Assembly: GCF_020382885.2 (NCBI RefSeq)
Contig: NC_058506.1
Location: 18,020,318-18,084,317, forward strand
DNA: 64,000 nt
Direction of reading: 5' to 3'
DNA from: Scatophagus argus
Lineage: Eukaryota; Chordata; Actinopteri; Scatophagidae
In this document: positions 14,677 through 28,689 of the stretch, piece after piece
Position numbering within the stretch: position 1 is the stretch's first letter
Layout of the letters: each line of letters opens with the position of its first letter
Position numbers and translations under genes: made by a program
Notes under the pieces: model-generated
Databases searched by the model: none
What the model was told of the DNA's origin: nothing
The model's input: only the letters and a program-made list of their open reading frames with translations

Positions 14677-17600
14677 TGTAACATGTTTTACTCTGTATGT
14701 TCTCCTTTGCAGCAAAATAGGATTTTGTTACCTTCAAAACCAGCTAAAAACAGATGTTTGCATTGCTCTTTTCTACAGCCTGGACCTTTCTGATAGTAGT
14801 AGTCACTTGGGAGTACAGATGAAAAGACCCTGGTGCTCCTGTTCTGTGGTGAATGAAGGTGGGCAACACCACTTTAACACTAATGAGTATCACCATGAAC
14901 AACACACACTGAAGAACCTAGACCAAGACTGCGTGTTTGGACAATTAATTCAAATTCTGACCCCAACTCAGTTTTACTTAAAAGCATAAACAAGACAGAG
15001 CGAAAGGAGTGATAAAGTCGTTCAGATGCGTCCTACCACTTTACTGACATTCTGGTTTTGTTGCAAAGATGCCACCAATGGAAATGCAGAGCAACTAAAT
15101 AAACTGCAACATTGAGGAAAACATACAAACAACACACTGTGGAAGAAGTGAACACAATACTCCTTCACGGCTTAACAGTGTCACATGACCCATCACAAAC
15201 AGAGTAATGATTCAGCTAAATGCCAGAAATGTGAATTTCAGCCCAGTCTTTACACTACAGCGTGAGCTGTCCCAGTAAGAGTGTGGGCAGACTGGATTTC
15301 ACCTGATGACATTCGTGGCTAAAGGCAGGTGAGACAGGGAGTAGTGATGGCAGGGCCGTGAGCATAAGCAGTACCTAGGAACGGGGCTCACAACAACAAT
15401 CCATTAAGACATGAATTATGCAGCTTCTTATCAAACAATTTATGTTCTCTAACCCCAGTGTCACTACCCTTGCATTCATTGTAGCCAAGCAGCATCCCTT
15501 CTGTTCTTCTTCTTCTTTGCCATGCAGTTGTGCAGTGAGAGTTGAGATTTCCAGAATGAGGGGTCAGTCAGCAGGCCGACTCAAAACTGGGAGCTAACAA
15601 GTTTAACTTTTTTACTCTTAATTACTGATGAATAAAGATGAATTGCATATTTCAATGAGTTGATGCTGGTTTGTTTATATTGTGGTGGTAACACACGACA
15701 AAACAAAGTAAATAATAATAGTGTCAAAGAGGTCTGCTACCAAGCGAATGGGAATGCAAACAATGGAAAAAAAAAAAACAAAACAAAAAACATAAGATTT
15801 GCAAATGTTTTATAAATAGGACAATAAGACGTTTGTCATTCAGATGAGGGGCCCTAAATGTAAACTTAGCTTTGTCAGTTTACATGAAAACTCTACAAGT
15901 AATCTTTAAGTCCGGCTGGTACTTTTTACATGGCAGAGTGTCGGTGGTGGATTTCAGTGGCCGAATGAAAATTGCAGCCACACACCCTGGAGACGAGACA
16001 GTCAGTCATGTTTACTGCTAATATCACCAGCAGCCAAACATGTGAGCCTACTTACTGAAGCTAAAACAATAATTTTATGTAATTATTTTTGACAAGTGAC
16101 AAGATCATGAGGCATCAGGTAGTTTAAGATACCTTGTTTTCGACTTTGCTCTCTGACCTTTGCACAAAATGCTTGAGTGTCTTCCCCCGGACAGACATTC
16201 AGTATCAAAAGGTAAGGTCTAACAGGGTGGACATATCTTTCATCTCTTCTGCCAATGAAGTGTTAAATGCACATGATGAGTCTGCTGATGAAAAGTCTGT
16301 CATACAACAAGTGCTGAGTGGTAATGGTGTTCTGTTTATGATGTTTCATGTGTCTTTTAGTTTTCAAATCTGTGTGTTTGTCTGGGTTTGACCTGCCCAC
16401 ATGCTGTAATGACAAAGAAAAGCAAGGTTGTGACATATTTGCCACCACAGGTCAAAATACTTCCACCACAATCAAAAGTAAACCCAGTCAGTAGTGGCAC
16501 ATCTGTTGCGATTGTGAAAATGTAGTACTTCTTCAGAATCCAAACACATCCCTTAAGATTAACAAATTTCAGTGGTATACAGCGACATAACCCCACTGTG
16601 TTCCTAAAACATAATTCCTGTACCATGGAAATACATTATCGGACTTTCAGCTGGTGTTCCTACCCTAAACAGAAGTCCAGTATCTTGCTCACACACACTC
16701 ACACAGAGTACACAACCAATTCTACCTGTTAAAAACAAATCAACCTCTTATTTTTTGCTTAGTGAACAGTTTTGACCAAAATGAGACATCATAAAATACC
16801 CTAGGATGAGAAATTTTCAGAGGATGCCATCATCTCTAGAAAATAACTTTAAAAACAGTACTGCCACATCTTAAGTAAGACTCACACTAAAAGATCAAGC
16901 ATATTTCCTTATGATACAGTCACAAATCTTTGGGTTTTTTTAATCCCCTTGTGAAATACTGTATGATTTCATCTCACAGTGTCTTATTATTCATTATTCA
17001 AACACTCTGAAAGGGGAAATTCACCCTTCAATTACACTGCTCACAAGCCACAAACAAGTAACCTATGAGGACAACTTCTAAGTAAATATGGCTTTGTATG
17101 ATGGGGTCACGAGGAGGTGAGGGGGATTTGGGAGCGATGCTATAAACACACAGTCAACAATCAAGCTTTTGGTCTGTGAATGCAACATAAAAAAGGGCAC
17201 CACTGCCTTGTTATCTCAACCTCTGGCTCCCAGCCAGGTTTACTTGCTGATGTGACTGCTTTTGGAGCACATCCATCCAGTCCACCCAGACCACTCCAGA
17301 TTCAGGGTACAGGCTGTACTCTGATGTCTACAATATGCTTCAGCAAAGCAAACAGACCAACTGGCAAACAAAACGACAACAAGAATTGCTGACAGGCTGA
17401 TGGCCAGAACTAGGGTGACCTGACTGTGCAACTGTTGAGCAGTCAGTATCCAGGAAAAGCACACCTGACTATGGGGCAAGACACCACGACCACGTTGCCT
17501 TGACACAGGACAGAGAAAGGGAGGCATGTACATTTCCAATATTCACTACACATAATCGATTGATGTGCTTTGACTTTGACAATCAGACCACATTTAGCAA

Positions 17601-18699
17601 AATACCCATGTGGATTTTTATGTTAGAACATAATCAGTTGAATTTTTTAAAATCACAGATCAGTGTAGCTCATACATAATCCATGATGATTCTCGCCAGC
17701 CTGGCTGTTAGCTTCCATGCTAACGATAACTAGCTGGGCAGACAAGAAGTCAGGAGCCGAGTCTGCGCTGACAACAAATACACGCTATGTCAACCAGGTT
17801 ATTAACCACAAAACAATCACACTGCCTCGCGACAACACGGTCTCTTGAGTTTGCACCAACCCGAAGCACACAGCCAGCTAATTCTCTAGCTAGCTAGCTA
17901 GGAGCGCCCATGCCTTTCTCTCGGGGAACACGTGGAGTGAACACGTGATGTCTCACAACAAACCTGCTCCCTTTTAGAGGTTAAACGAGCAGATGTTTCA
18001 AGTTGGGTCATCTTTCTGTGTCGACAATCGATCCTAGAAATATTTAAAGGTGATATGTTTACACAGCGTTACTAGAAAAGGACAGTAACAACCCAGAGGC
18101 TAAGCTAACATCTGAGTGGGGAGGGCTTGGCGACGCGCTAGGCCATAGAAGAGTCTCTGTGCTATTGTTAGCTGGCTAAGCAGCCGGCCAAGCCCGTGGC
18201 TTTTCTTCTAATTGATGCAACGCGAGACATGGGCGGATGTCTCACTAATGTCTGGCGTGGCTGTATGCTGAAACCTGCCCCAGAACAAACGTGTAAACAG
18301 TAGTAACCACCGGTTTAAACATTTGGCAGGCACAGGGAGTGTGTCAGCTAACGTTTGAGGGGCTGGGTGACAGGAGATGAAGCACACACGTAGGGGGGGG
18401 CATGGTGATGAAGCAGGCTAAACATAAGGACGTTTGAGCTACTATGACGACTGTCTTCTACTAGCTTAAAGCCTCTGCATGTACAGTGACGCTGCTAATG
18501 CGGCTCTTCCTAAAATGCCAGAAGAATACATCAACCGGCAGCAAAACGGAAACACAATGTGTCCATAACCGTGCAAGACAGCGAGCAAAGGACGAGAATC
18601 CCTTAATTACATCTAAAACTTCTTAAACTGAACTTAAAGTTAGTAATGCTTAGCATGTGATTACAGGAGCTCAACCCGGACTGCACCCTGCCCCGGCAT

Positions 18700-19800
18700 A
18701 TGAGTGGTAAGAGAGCCAGTTCAGCTCTATAAATTCAGGAAAAGATACGAGGATTTTAACTTCTTGAAAGGGCGTGTTCCGGTGCAAAATTCGCCACCCC
18801 GAACTCCCAAGAATAGCCGTCAGTGGGGGGCAGCGGGGCTTTCACTCCAAATATAACCAGCTAGTAAGGGAGCAACAAGAGGGCGACCACAGACTGGGCT
18901 TCTCACGGACTCACTTGACTGTCTTGGTTCAGTAAATGATATGTGAATACCATGACAGCTGCTCGATCGTCCCGTGTGAGCTCACCTGGACGGACAGACA
19001 CCAACACAACGCTGACAACTAGTAAATCAACATGTAGTGAGAGTACAAACCGTGGTGTGCTTGTCCATTCACGCTGACCACGGTCACCGCGTTCATTTTC
19101 CTAGTCCACGGGTTCACCTTGGGCGGGGGAGCTTCAGTGAACTCCTTTCTGTTGCAGCTTTTAACACCCTCCTCGTTTCGCTTGTCGTCGCTGTCACAAC
19201 CCCCTTTGCCCTCCTCTGTCGCCTCTTTGGAGGTTTGATTATCATGATCGGGGGTCCCTCCCTGCCCAATGCTGCTGCTGCTGCCCTGGTCGGCGACGTC
19301 CGTCGACCGCTTGGCTCCGTCGCCCAGGCCGCCCTCCTCTTCCTCCGGCTCTCCGCGCATCACTTTACCGTGCTCCTCAGCTTTAGCAAGCGGGTTGCCG
19401 GGCAGGAGAGTCTCCACCTGAGTGGCCATTTCCCACCACCGTCTTTCTTCCCCCCTCAGGATTACCAGTTCTCCCCTCGGCCCGAATTCGCCTTCAATTT
19501 CAAGGAAATATGAAGTTGTTCCGCGGAGTCTGCCGCTCCTCTGTCGCTCCTAGACCAAAAAAGCTTCAGTCTAAGACGCAGAGTAGTCAGCGCTGGCTTA
19601 AAACATATAAAAATAAAGAAACGTGTCCGAGGGCCTCTCAGGATTACAACCTTAACTCCACCACTAGCAGCAATATGGATGATCCCCACCACGCGATAGA
19701 GGGGGCGCGCACGTACGCCGTAGAGGGGGAGTAGCCACGTAAAGCCGGGAGCGCGCGTTCGGGTCAGGTTGAGATGCTGCTTTCAAGTCCGGCTTCGGAA
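18700..19800 (-). promoter_or_regulatory. larp1: larp1 CpG-rich promoter and 5' UTR region
   Basis: CpG density rises sharply around the first coding exon (for example gggggcgcgcacgtacgccg near 19700), in contrast to the CpG-poor flanks. No TATA box is obvious. The 5' UTR must lie immediately to the right of the start codon at 19429. The ATG context (gggaaATGG, purine at -3 and G at +4) is good. Transcription start positions cannot be read from sequence alone. Confidence 0.55.
19051..19429 (-). CDS. larp1: La-related protein 1, first coding exon (partial gene)
   Basis: LARP1 binds 5'TOP mRNAs and their caps and controls their translation and stability downstream of mTORC1 in the cytoplasm. 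The exon encodes about 126 residues starting MATQVETLLPG, matching the known vertebrate LARP1 N-terminus. It ends with EAPPPKVNPWT...VSVNGQ, the conserved segment that closes the N-terminal region before the rest of LARP1. The middle (residues 20-95) is acidic and low-complexity (EPEEEEGG, SSSS, DSDDKRNEEG), as expected for this disordered part. The La motif and DM15 region are absent because their exons lie outside the window. I place the 3' end at a GTTTGT donor after AHH, which is a weak donor, so the boundary could shift by some bases. A LARP1-type paralogue of the teleost duplication cannot be excluded. Confidence 0.85.
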
Positions 19801-21115
19801 GTCATAAAGTGTTACTTTTCCGAGTGCATTCGAGTGCTTTTAGTCAAGAAGTTTATCATTGATAGAAAGTACACTTCCTGTTTAATCAAATTTAATTTTG
19901 TTTAAAAGAGAAATAAATCAACTCTGCTTTGTGTTGCAGCCTGTTTTTAATGCAGCATTTTGTCATAAATTACAAAGGCTTGAATTAAACTGCCAGACAT
20001 CATAATCTTAGGGGCATAATCTTCACCTCCACATAGCACTTCTGTAAACTCATATGAATATGCTATGGTGTGTACTAAAAAAATAAATAAAGTTGTCCAT
20101 GCACCTTCAGTTCTCATCCTCCTTGAGCCTATATATCACAAATGTTTACCAGTGGCAGATTAATTTGAACTTTTCTTTAGTGTGTGATTTAATTAGATTA
20201 CAGGTTTCTTTCTATCCTTTTTAGAGGTAATTCATTTATTTATTAGTATAGACATGCTTAAAGCATAAAAAGTTACTAATATTACAATAATATTACATAA
20301 ATTATATTATAGCTAGTATTTATTATATATTATAATAAGGGTTTTGTACTATAATATGTAACAACACATCGTATTAATAGGTTGTTCATATGCTCCATGT
20401 GAAATAAATCTGCAAACAGATAGGTCTGAAACTTCCAAGACAGCACCTTTAGAACTAATTTAAATAAATTGTAATTGGATTTATACCATGGATATATTTA
20501 GGGGGGGCAAACCATTTAATATGCATTAAACGTCAATGTTAGGTTAGGCTATTCTCGTCAACATAATGCGTTTCGATGATAGCTAAGCTTTTCCTGATAA
20601 ATTTGAACGCAGCGCGGAGCCCTGGATGACGTCGGTCTCGTCCTCTGGACTCGTCCGCAAATCACCGTCACCTCATTAAATATCGGTCCAAACGCAATGT
20701 TTTTACCGTAGCTTCCAGGTCTTAAAATCATATGATGAACACTTTACATTGTTTTGCCTTTCGTTCGAGTATTTTACGCAACTTTGTTTTCTAAAACATG
20801 TCAAAGAAGGTGGGACACGTACCGCTGCACGCTACACACGTGTCCATACTGGAGCTGCACGTGTGCGATCACGCGCAGTTTTGCGGGGAATTTGATCGTT
20901 TTGAAGCTTTTTGAACTCATCTTAAGTTTTATAATTTCATCATAATAAAGTGCGAGTGTGTGGGATTTTGTGTACGTGTGTGAGTGTCAGTGTGTGTTGT
21001 GTCTGCAGTGACATCCAACTGTGCGCTCAACATTAAAGGGCCTTGTTTTTTAGTCACTGAGGTTGATTATGTAATAGCCATAAGAGTCACACTTAACGCT
21101 GTTTTATAGGCTACT

Positions 21116-21117
<2 letters not shown>

Positions 21118-21158
<41 letters not shown>
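21118..21158. repeat. (GT)n microsatellite
   Basis: About 20 uninterrupted GT units, ending in 'gaggga'. Confidence 0.97.
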
Positions 21159-21161
<3 letters not shown>

Positions 21162-21408
21162 GAGACATACACAGTGTCTTTATGTTGAGAACGACAGCTA
21201 CGGCTTCTGTTGAATCAAAAAGAAGTGAAGCGTTAAGTCACCATTGCTTTCTGTCAATGATGCAGGAAGGAGGCCAACTTAGAGCTTTGTACCATAGTGT
21301 AAAAACACACTATTCACAGGTAAAAGTCTGGCGTTTTAAAATCTTACACAAGCAAGTACGCAAGTATCAGCAAAATATACTAAATGTACTAAAAGTAATT
21401 GTACTCAG

Positions 21409-21500
21409 AATCTGGTTTATTGCCACATTTTCACGTCAAAGGAGTTTGCTCTGGTATTTTGGCACAAGACAAGGACAATATAAAGCAAGTACTGTGAAAA
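21409..21500 (-). mobile_element. non-LTR retrotransposon 3' tail fragment (reverse orientation)
   Basis: The words 'actcagaatctggtttattg' and 'ggagtttgctctgg' are the reverse complement of the frequent teleost LINE or SINE terminus with AATTCC-type and GATTCTGA-type ends. The fragment is short and degenerate. Family assignment is from memory and the boundaries are approximate. Confidence 0.45.
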
Positions 21501-24500
21501 TCAAGAAATCTAAAACATTTTCATTTAAAAAATGTTTTTTAACATGTAGATTATGCTTGTTTTTTGTTTTTGTGGAGACAGGAGGTTTATACAATTCACA
21601 TGGTCTATGGGAGGGATTTATCACTAGATTATAATTAGTGATGCATTCATGTTTATGTAACTTTAAGATTACATATTTTGTATAAATAATCTACACATGA
21701 CAAACAACCAACTAACAATGTCAAACAAATCTGGTGGAGTAAAAAGTACACTTCACCATGAAATGTAGTGAATTAGAGGATTAATTAGAGAAAAGTGTCA
21801 GTGATTTATGTTTCAAAGTGCCATGCACCAAAAGCTGCCCAGCCCTTACAACACACTTCAAACAAGAGCAATAACATAATGAGAGCAAATGAACAAGCAT
21901 CACATCAAACTGTCAAACCAAACATGATCTCAGTCCTGCTCCTCGACATCACAGATATAAAACATGACATCTGAGGCACACACTGTCAAACATAAAGCAG
22001 CCTCCTCCACTGTCGGTAGGCATTTAACACAGAGTGAACTCGGTGAAACACTTTGTCCGTGAAAAGCTGCTGAAGTTCCCATCAATCAGATGCAGAAAAC
22101 AAATCAGAACACTTTGCAGACATTAAAGCCTCTATTTAATGTTGGGACATGGACAATGGAACGACCTCCCCCAGATCACACAGGTGACATTTTGTATTCT
22201 CCTGTGGAACTGAGTGGACGAGTCCGGTTTCCGCTGCCAGAGGCGAGAGACTGGGCACTGACAAGCCCTCTGAGCTGTAGTCAGGTTAGGGCTGACCTGC
22301 TGCTCTGGATGGGAAATCCACTTAATCAGACCCTACACAGTCATATTTAGTTTATGCAAAAGCTCTTCTGACCATTTTCAATCTGATTAGAATTACACGT
22401 TTTATTTCTAAACTGTGAACAAACAGCATACGAATGACCAAATCAATGAATGTAGAACATGAATAATAAAACCAACTAATAGCTGCAAATATGATATGTG
22501 CCGCGTAAACTAAGTGATGCTATGTAACACTTAACAGTCCACTGAGGAAACTAAATAACAGGTCTCAGCAGTCAGTGCTGCTGCTGTCAGGCTGCTTCAG
22601 GGTTGCACATTTTTTGTTCATTGTTAAAATGTTTATTTATTTATTATGCAACTGTATCATGAAGTTCTTAAACGGGTTACCCTGTGAGCATGTCATTTCA
22701 AAACAATTTATAGCCTGATTAATTCACATGAAAACACTGAGGTCAAGTTTGTACAGGCAGAGGAAATTCTCACCTCACCTGTTCCTTGCTTGTGCTTGAC
22801 AGGCGCTGATTGGTGGATTTGCTACTAGAAGAGCTGATTTGGCCTCCAGGTGGATGATCACGTCACTCCACATATATCTGGAGATGTGAAAGGGTTCAGT
22901 GTGCCTCAAATAAACTCGTCCACGAGAAGTGTTTTCCTACCACATCTAAGGCCACTGAAGTGAAGATGTTGTGAAAAGGCTGCTGTGCTAAGTGATGGAT
23001 CCGTCTACTGGAGATACGGGTAGCAAGACACATTTTCAGACAATCTCTCAAAGTTATTGATGGTGTTGCACTTGAGTGGTCAAGTGACATGTATGACTAA
23101 ATAAAGCTTGTAATATTACTGCCATAATACCACTTGCCACCATACAGGAGTCAATAAAACAGAAGAAAACAGAGCTGTTTCATTAGCAGAGTCAAAGGTG
23201 AGAAGGTACGCTCGAGCTGCAGGCGAACGCCGGAGGGATGGGAGCAGATAGAGGCGGGGACTCTTTGGATCTTTGCTTAGGTGTGAAGTTACATATAAGC
23301 TATTTTTAAAGCATGAAGGATTTTCTTAATGGAAAAAACATTTAAATATGTGATTTTGATGTTTTTACAGGTTTAATGGGGTTGAACGTGATCCCACATT
23401 GTTGGCAGATGAAACTCCAGATCGCAGCAACCTGTGATCAGTATTCTGTATTAAAAGGCTAAACAGCTTTTAAACCTGTCATTATCCTCCGTCGAGCACC
23501 AGGTCTGATAGATGAAAATTATACCACGTGTGGCTTGCTGTGTCCTGGAAAACAGCATAGGAAGTTTTCTGCAGCTGAAGTTTAAAGCCTGCACGACTCC
23601 TTGATTGTTTATGACTAAAGCCTGAATTATCCTTGGTGGCGATTGGGGCATGCGTGCCGCTTCTCAGTGCACGCTGTAGGAGCAGCAGTGGTTGCTATTC
23701 CCCTGCGTTTGCGAATGACGGGTGTGTCAGGAGGCGTAGAGGAGAAAACGGTGTCATGAATCAAAGGAGAAACTCCCCTTGAGTTCACATCAGTAACACA
23801 CACACCTTTCACAACTCTTCCTCATACCTGTGCTACTCTTATGGGTGGTACTGACTCCCTGAACGCAATGAGAAGGTCAACCCTTATTAGTACTGTACTA
23901 TACTGTACTGGCAAGCTGCCTGTGCAACTGACTGGATGTGACCATCTATGGTTAGGACATGCTTTTATTAAAATGGCTTACTGGGAGGGTGGCCTCATCG
24001 TCAGAGAAACTTTTTCATTCAGTCACAGTCTGAGAAATCAGCTAAAATTTGAACATTTGTTTGGAATGCAGAGGAGAGAACTTAATATTTTTTTCACCTG
24101 AAAGTCTCCAAAATGTGTGAAATAAATGCCGAGCTAAACATCACTGCAGCAGATTACAAAACAATTTTGAAAATGAGATTATGCAACCTGCAGCAATCGC
24201 AAATCCCCACAGACAGGAAGCAAAGCTCCCCACCTGAACGGGGCGTGGAGGACAAGACCGGACCGGCCGACCTCCTATGCTGGTTACATTTTCAGTCAAA
24301 CAGTCAAATGTCAGATTCCTGCACGGATACAAAAACTAACACTTGGGTGTGGAAATCGGGGCCTGATTAAAGCTGGTAGATTTCAGCCTTCAGCGTTGAA
24401 ATGTCTTTTGTAATTCTTCACTGAACTGGGAAAGAAAAACAATTGCAAGAGTGCACTTTAGCTGCAACACGCGCACAGGAACACATTCATCGCAACAAAT

Positions 24501-25948
24501 ACACATGCATCTATAAAATATTCAGTTTTCTAATCACCTCATTTCATACAAAAGCTTAAGCTACAACAGCAGATTTTTGCATAATAATAATGTACTATTG
24601 GGCTGTTACAAAAAGTTTTTTGATCCTGGACAATGCTAGGTGTGTCCAAAAACGTGCTTTGCGGCACCTGTAACCACACCCAAAAGGGATGCCACATTGT
24701 CAATAACACGACACCACTGGAGGTCAAGAAAAATAAGATTAGTGTCATGTTACTTTAAAAAGTAACTTAAAACTAATCTAAGTTACTCTAAGACGCAAAA
24801 TAACAACAGCGCTGTCCTGCACCTGAGCTTGTTGAACAGGCAACCAAACAAACATTTACTGTGGAAAAGCGCAGCACATTAAACAGCATGTAAACACACT
24901 TGCAAATGTCAGGTAACATGCTGGTGTGATCCTGACTCCTCAACACCAGCATCAACATGCAGTCTGCACATGACCTGTGGGTGACGACACATGGTTTTGT
25001 CTCTTGTTCCCTACAGCGAAGCACAGACAGGCTTCGGTCTGTCAGTCAAACACAGACACCAACAAAAAACCATGAGGGGCCAAACACCGATTCTTGAGGC
25101 GCCTCAGTGGACAGGAAATGAAGCTTGAACACGTCTCCTTGCCATGCCACTTTGAACAATCGGCTTTGTGGATAGCAGGATTTGTAGCTCCTTAATTAGC
25201 TAAAAATAAACAAGCTTGAATTTTTAAACTATTCCTTTAAAGTGAAAGTTCAGCAGACAACATTATAGTGTAATACTGATTCCAGTCTATTCAAGATCAT
25301 GTAAAAATGATAGAACAAATACATTTAGACATGCTGGGGACAAACTCAATTGACTTTTGATAAAAGATATTTCCTGTTGGGGAACAATATGTGGAACTAA
25401 TCGCTGGTGCAGCTGGTGCCTTTGTTGGTGTTCCAACATCTGAGGTTTGACTGTAGGCTGCCAAACCAGCATTTAATTTACAAGCTATGCGACAAATAAT
25501 GAAGTTGTGAAAAGCACAATGTCATTGTGGTCGATTACGACGTTAAAACCACTTAGTGAGTTTTTTGTATGATAGATTTTTCTGCTCTAGAATGAAACAC
25601 AGACAATTACAGGCTTAAGTGACACGTTTGACCTCTGTTATTACCTGTATTTAAACAGACATTAGAGCACTGCTCGAGAAGCACTTCAGCAGCACAATGG
25701 TGGCTTTAGCCTGACAACAGACCACACATTGTCTGTTGTGCATCTGTTACTTGACTTCTCGTGTGTTTTTCATGCCTCAGTTTGTTTTGGAGTGACTGAA
25801 TGGAACTCACACAAACACGTCTGGGAGGTGAGGTGTTTCTCTGCCAGTGCTGGTGAGCCGACAAACGCGCTTCTCAGACCGCATAATCTCTATACCCACC
25901 AAAGCCTTTGCATTCACAGCCACAGTCTGCTGTAGGCGCTGACATGTA

Positions 25949-25950
<2 letters not shown>

Positions 25951-25985
<35 letters not shown>
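25951..25985. repeat. (CA)n microsatellite
   Basis: About 17 CA units. Confidence 0.97.
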
Positions 25986-25988
<3 letters not shown>

Positions 25989-26783
25989 GCCCGCCCATCG
26001 TGGCCCCTCACTGTAAACAGGCTGATATTTCGTTCAATGGCGACGTCCTATTCTTTGTGGGCGATGACATTGGTGACATGCAAAGCTCTCTGGCATTGTC
26101 CAGCTCTCCGCGGAGCTCTTTAGCAATGCAATCACCAGTGAAATGGCAATGGGCCACTGGGATGAAAACACAAGTCAGCAGCTGGTCAGCAAATCACAGT
26201 TGAAAGCCAGTAAATGGTGGATTTGCCCCGTAAGCAAGACGAGCTCGGGATGGGTGGGTGGAGGGGAGGGGGGCTTTGTGGACAGGGTTTATGAGTGAGT
26301 GAGTGGAGGGACTGTTTAACCTTTAACATCTGTCAGATTCATAATCTATCTGTCTGACATGCTTTAAGGAGGGAAGGACGCAGGACGGAAGACGGAAGGA
26401 CTTAAGAAATATCATGAGTGGCAAAAGAATAAAAGCTGTTGAAAAACAAAGTCAAAGCAAGATTTCGGTAAAATAATGAAATGGCACATGTAATATAGTA
26501 TTGGTTCATACTTATTAATGGAGGACATGGTACTTTTCATACTCATTTATTCATTATTCAGTGAAAAAAAACAGAATCACTTCAAGGAATTATGAGTGAT
26601 TATCTGAAAATTCAGTGTTTTCGTAATATTTTAGCAGCTGCATGTTTACACCAACATGGGGACAGCAGCATCACAGACAGACATAGAGGAGCGGTCAGCT
26701 CATGTCCTTCTCTGCGTCCGTCTATGTAAACTTTCTGTGATGTAATGGACTCTGTGCAGCGGGCAACATGTCACCATGTGGCG

Positions 26784-26797
26784 ACACCTAGTGGCAG
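26784..26797 (+). promoter_or_regulatory. possible CTCF-type site
   Basis: ACACCTAGTGGCAG resembles the CTCF core in the forward orientation. It is a motif match by eye only, and such words also occur inside common fish repeats. Confidence 0.25.
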
Positions 26798-26968
26798 TTT
26801 AAGACACACAGGCCTGCACACAACTCTTCAGTAGTCATTCATTCATTCTTGTTCCAAGTGACTTTTGGTGAAAACAGCAGCAGAATAAGAACAATGCCAC
26901 AGTTAGTTTGTTATGACACGGACTTATTAAAGGCAATACCCAAACATTTACAGTCACCCATCTAGAAG

Positions 26969-26990
26969 AATGAATGAATGAATGAATGAA
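26969..26990. repeat. (GAAT)n microsatellite
   Basis: About five tandem GAAT units. Confidence 0.9.
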
Positions 26991-28070
26991 GCAAAACAAA
27001 AATTGATAAATCTCTTTTTTTTAAAACCTTTTCTTGTTTTATTGATATTACATAGGGTTAAATTATTGTTTATTTTTATTGTTGTTGTGCAGAGCCATGG
27101 AAGACTAGTGGTAAAATTCGTACCTGTGAGCCACAGATCAGCCATGTCAGATCATCTCATGTTTATAACATGTGGAGGTTCCCTGCCTGAAGTTTGTGTA
27201 TTTTTAATCTCCATGGGTCAGGACCAGCCACAACTTCCCACAAAAACTGATTTATTGGTTTATTTCGGATGACCCTGTTTGCTCCAATGAAGCGGTTCTT
27301 GTTTCATAAATCAAAAGTCATATTAAATTATAGAGCAGCATAACAGCCTGCTGATCTCTGACCTCCAACAGGCTGAACAAAAATGCTGTCACTTCCATTT
27401 CAACAGAATTCTTGTGGTTGTGACAGAGCTTGATATTGTATTTCCTACAAATACAGCAACGTGCACAGTCTTGCCAAGTATGCTTATCAAAACCCTTCAA
27501 GCAATAGGCGTCCTGAAAACTCTCTCTGTCTCTCATACATGCACACACACACACATACACTGGTTCCCCTTGAAAGAGGAGAAAGAATCATGCTGTATAT
27601 TCACTTTGAATATAGGAAAATACTACATGTATGTGCAGAACTTTCATACGTCCGATGTACATAGAGAGGTAGGAGGAGGTATGAGCTGTTTGACTCCCTC
27701 TTGCTCCCTCAACTCGTTTCAGGCCATTAAAATCAACTCCCAACATTAGTTGAGCCAGACCAGTGTGAAACACCAGTATGTTGTCAGTTTCTCTCAGTCA
27801 GAGCAGGCTGGGCTATCAGAGAACAGGTGAGCCTGAGACCTGAGACCAGCTGATAGTGCTGCTGGTCAAACTCATTCCCCCCAAAATAGAAATCACTTTA
27901 TAATGAATGACCAGCTTGTACAGACAAGCATACAGACTACTTCCTGTTTTAAAAGTTAGAAATTAGTCTTGAGTTGGGAAAATAACCAACAAAATTGGTT
28001 GGGATTAAAATTCTCAAAGCCCTATTGATTAGTAAACGTCCCATTGATGACAAGTTACACAGCAATATGG

Positions 28071-28087
28071 CTCCATCTAGTGGCCAC
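28071..28087 (-). promoter_or_regulatory. possible CTCF-type site
   Basis: The reverse complement reads GTGGCCACTAGATGGAG, close to the CTCF core. It lies about 750 bp upstream of the hpgd-like start codon. Occupancy is not known. Confidence 0.3.
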
Positions 28088-28689
28088 ATACACATATAAC
28101 ACGTTTTTGTGTCGTCATTACAATCTCCTTTATAAAATGTTTATTTTATGCTGCCTTGTAGACACGACATATTAAATTAGATATTCATCAGAGGCACGAT
28201 GAGACACTAAACTCGTCAGTCATGTAATTTCTAATAAGCTCACACGACTGGTGGTAAAGACTGTTTGGTCAAAATAAGTAATTTGGGATTTATTTTTTCT
28301 TTTGCTCATTGAAATACTTGACTAAAGGCATCAAACTTGTGCCGAATTAAAGAGGGTGTCTCAGCAGAACATTAAATGTATTCGACCAGTTCATGATGCA
28401 AACCTACACGTGATTTAAATGAAAAAAAGTTTTAAATCACAAAGTTGCTGAACGGAAATTTGTGTCTCGCCATGCGGGATTTTGTTCCCTGTAAACTCAA
28501 TTCAGTCACGCGTGGACCATACCTGATGCTTCAAACACACAGACACAGAGTGTAAACCCAGTCTGTGTTAATCCTCTACGTGTGTTTCCAAAAGGTTTCG
28601 TTACCGGCTGAGTTACACTTGATTTCTTCTAAAATATAATATATGCATATTGACCCTAAATGAACCACTGTCCTCTTCAGGTTTTGACA

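Larger units (their letters stand above)
1..19050 (-). other. larp1: presumed larp1 intron 1 (gene-free stretch)
   Basis: I find no coding exon here on either strand. The first larp1 coding exon at 19051-19429 is transcribed leftward and no later larp1 exon (La motif, RG-rich segment, DM15 repeats) is readable, so this stretch is inferred to be intron 1, at least 19 kb long. It is AT-rich with scattered short open frames lacking codon bias or family similarity. Recognisable contents are two SINE copies, one GCTAACATG-type repeat, a perfect CRE palindrome at 9162-9169 and an ATCGAT cluster at 7827-7849. The last 1.5 kb before the exon is GC-richer and belongs to the promoter-side CpG region. 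Confidence 0.55.

Noticed and set aside
14435-14989. 184-codon plus-strand open frame as a gene
   Set aside because: Its first part is the antisense of a tRNA-derived SINE; the same peptide start (MSLEGTHS) appears from the other SINE copy near 5963. There are no family features.
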